DNA from: Fibrobacter succinogenes
GTDB taxonomy: Bacteria > Fibrobacterota > Fibrobacteria > Fibrobacterales > Fibrobacteraceae
Length of the DNA stretch: 42,858 bases
Assembly (NCBI GenBank): GCA_902762795.1
Contig: CACWPM010000036.1
Coordinates: forward strand, 1-42,858
Direction of reading: 5' to 3'
The notes beneath the pieces are model-generated. The model searched no databases. It was not told the DNA's origin and was given only the letters and a program-made list of their open reading frames with translations. How positions within the stretch are numbered: the first letter of the stretch is position 1; each line of letters begins with the position of its first letter. Positions 42,701 to 42,858 of the stretch are shown in pieces. Both the position numbers and the translations under genes were made by a program.

Positions 42701-42858
42701 CGGCACCCGGGAACGGAGAAATAGCCGTCGGGTGGTTGTGGGTCTCGACCTTCATGAGGATGTCGACTTCTTCGTTGTGGAAGTCGTACTTGTTGTTGCG
42801 CGGGTCGGCGTAGTAGCGGCCAGCGACAGCGCCCTTCATCACGGCGGCGTTGTCCTTG
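39741..42858 (-). CDS. purL: Phosphoribosylformylglycinamidine synthase, long form (5' end outside window)
   Basis: PurL converts FGAR, glutamine and ATP to FGAM in purine synthesis. The frame is open to the right edge (42858); about 1,038 residues are present, and the missing N-terminus is estimated at 250 residues from the long Gram-negative form. Visible are [31 protein letters not shown], the GGLGNIKH and [17 protein letters not shown] segments of the two AIRS-like halves, and the C-terminal glutamine amidotransferase ([19 protein letters not shown], nucleophile Cys in GVCNGCQM, His/Glu in MMPHPERV). It is a single-chain enzyme, so separate PurQ and PurS are not expected. Confidence 0.96.
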   Translation of the reverse strand, partial: KDNAAVMKGAVAGRYYADPRNNKYDFHNEEVDILMKVETHNHPTAISPFPGAATGSGGEIRDEGATGKGSKPKAGLTGFSVSNLKLPGAVQPWEKDFGSPSRIASALDIMIEGPLGGAAFNNEYGRPNILGYFRTFEQEVDAQNGKEVRGYHKPIMLAGGLGNIKHQHIEKGHIDPGDHLIVLGGPAMLIGLGGGAASSVQNGAGNESLDFASVQRENPEMERRCQEVIDRCWAMDEENPITFIHDVGAGGLSNAFPELVNDGGLGGKFELRNVPNDEPGMSPFEIWSNESQERYVIAIAGDKLDVFDAICKRERCPYAVVGEAIPEKHLTLTDKHFGTTPIDMPLGVLLGKPPRMIRNEKSQKRPLSSTVVPADASIKDVAHRVLANPTVADKTFLISIGDRSVTGMICRDQMVGPWQVPVADCAVTSATLDTYEGEVMSMGERAPIALISPAAAARMTVAESLTNMAAACVPDMGRVNLSANWMATPNYEGDGADLYEAVKSIGMELCPDLGITIPVGKDSMSMSTVWSDAQGSHRVTAPISLVISAFAPCADVRKTLTPQLLQDKDSALVLVDLARGKNRMGASIAAQVYCNLGDKAPDVDSAKELRAFFETIQKLNAAGKIMAYHDKSDGGLYTTVVEMAFAGHVGVTLDAASLKGNVIDALFNEELGAVLQVKNSDLAAVKAAFEAVGLGDTVSEIGTLNDSYNLVIGDYAEGLSDLRAIWSDTTRRIAALRDNPDCAESEYTLKLEQDNPGITPKVTFDVAAGAKVVKDYASRPKMAILREQGVNGELEMAAAFQKAGFESIDVHMTDILEGRVSLKDFNGLVACGGFSYGDVLGAGEGWAKSILFNPKARAEFEAYFNRKDTFTLGVCNGCQMVSNLKDLIPGAKHWPRFVQNLSERFEARFCTLKVEDTPAVLLKGMAGSVLPIAVAHGEGRAEFASREAAEACLKTGLVALRYVDGKHEYTERYPLNPNGSPFGINGLCSEDGRALVMMPHPERVFRTCQYSWHPAEWGEDGPWMQLFRNGRIFVAEKG

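Overview
This 42.9 kb window looks like a chromosomal segment of a Gram-negative bacterium of the Fibrobacter type (Fibrobacterota). That assignment is inferred from style: secreted lipoproteins with long Ser-rich linkers, an outer-membrane protein set (OmpA type, beta-barrels), a meso-diaminopimelate dehydrogenase, moderate GC, and small palindromes between genes. I see no phage, insertion sequence, integron or CRISPR array.

Layout. 1-4893 (+): 3' part of ftsH, folP, the c-di-AMP synthase cdaA, a membrane-anchored coiled-coil protein with a formylglycine-generating-enzyme-like domain, and a small lipoprotein. 5059-7291 (-): a two-gene amino-acid ABC importer whose fused binding-protein/permease appears circularly permuted. 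7355-10996 (-): three secreted proteins (PCMD-type lipoprotein, beta-barrel, CAP-domain lipoprotein). 11109-14447 (+): ABC-F ATPase, DUF5662 protein, CvfB-type S1 protein. 14829-16717: OmpA-type protein (-) and a porin-like protein (+), beside two TTACGTAA dyads. 17090-19276 (-): tRNA-Glu(CUC) and a PpiD-like chaperone. 19575-22980 (+): nadB, a tail-anchored Ser/Thr kinase and a CvpA-family protein. 23040-30226 (-): amidohydrolase, divergent MurC-like ligase with a duplicated gene end, RluD-type pseudouridine synthase, lspA, squalene-synthase-like protein and a small membrane protein. 30434-31697 (+): a dnaA gene broken in domain I. 31828-35457 (+): a three-gene amidoligase cassette (C39-like protease, RLAN/RimK-type ATP-grasp, GCS2-type ligase). 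35501-38360 (-): two envelope proteins and ddh. 38880-39643 (+): a small membrane protein and the remains of a NERD-domain gene. 39741-42858 (-): purL, open at the window edge.

The most unusual signal is between the genes. Many intergenic regions hold degenerate tandem repeats with an exact 7-bp period (NNNNTAG or its complement CTANNNN). They abut stop and start codons and follow a strand rule: TAG or purine words after a gene, CTA or pyrimidine words before a gene, in mRNA sense. Neighbouring arrays are therefore inverted and can pair. The same spacers carry many short perfect hairpins, and dispersed palindromes supply the stop codons of some genes. The amidoligase cassette is the best candidate for an uncharacterised biosynthetic system; the permuted transporter, broken dnaA, decayed NERD gene and duplicated ligase end are further items to check.
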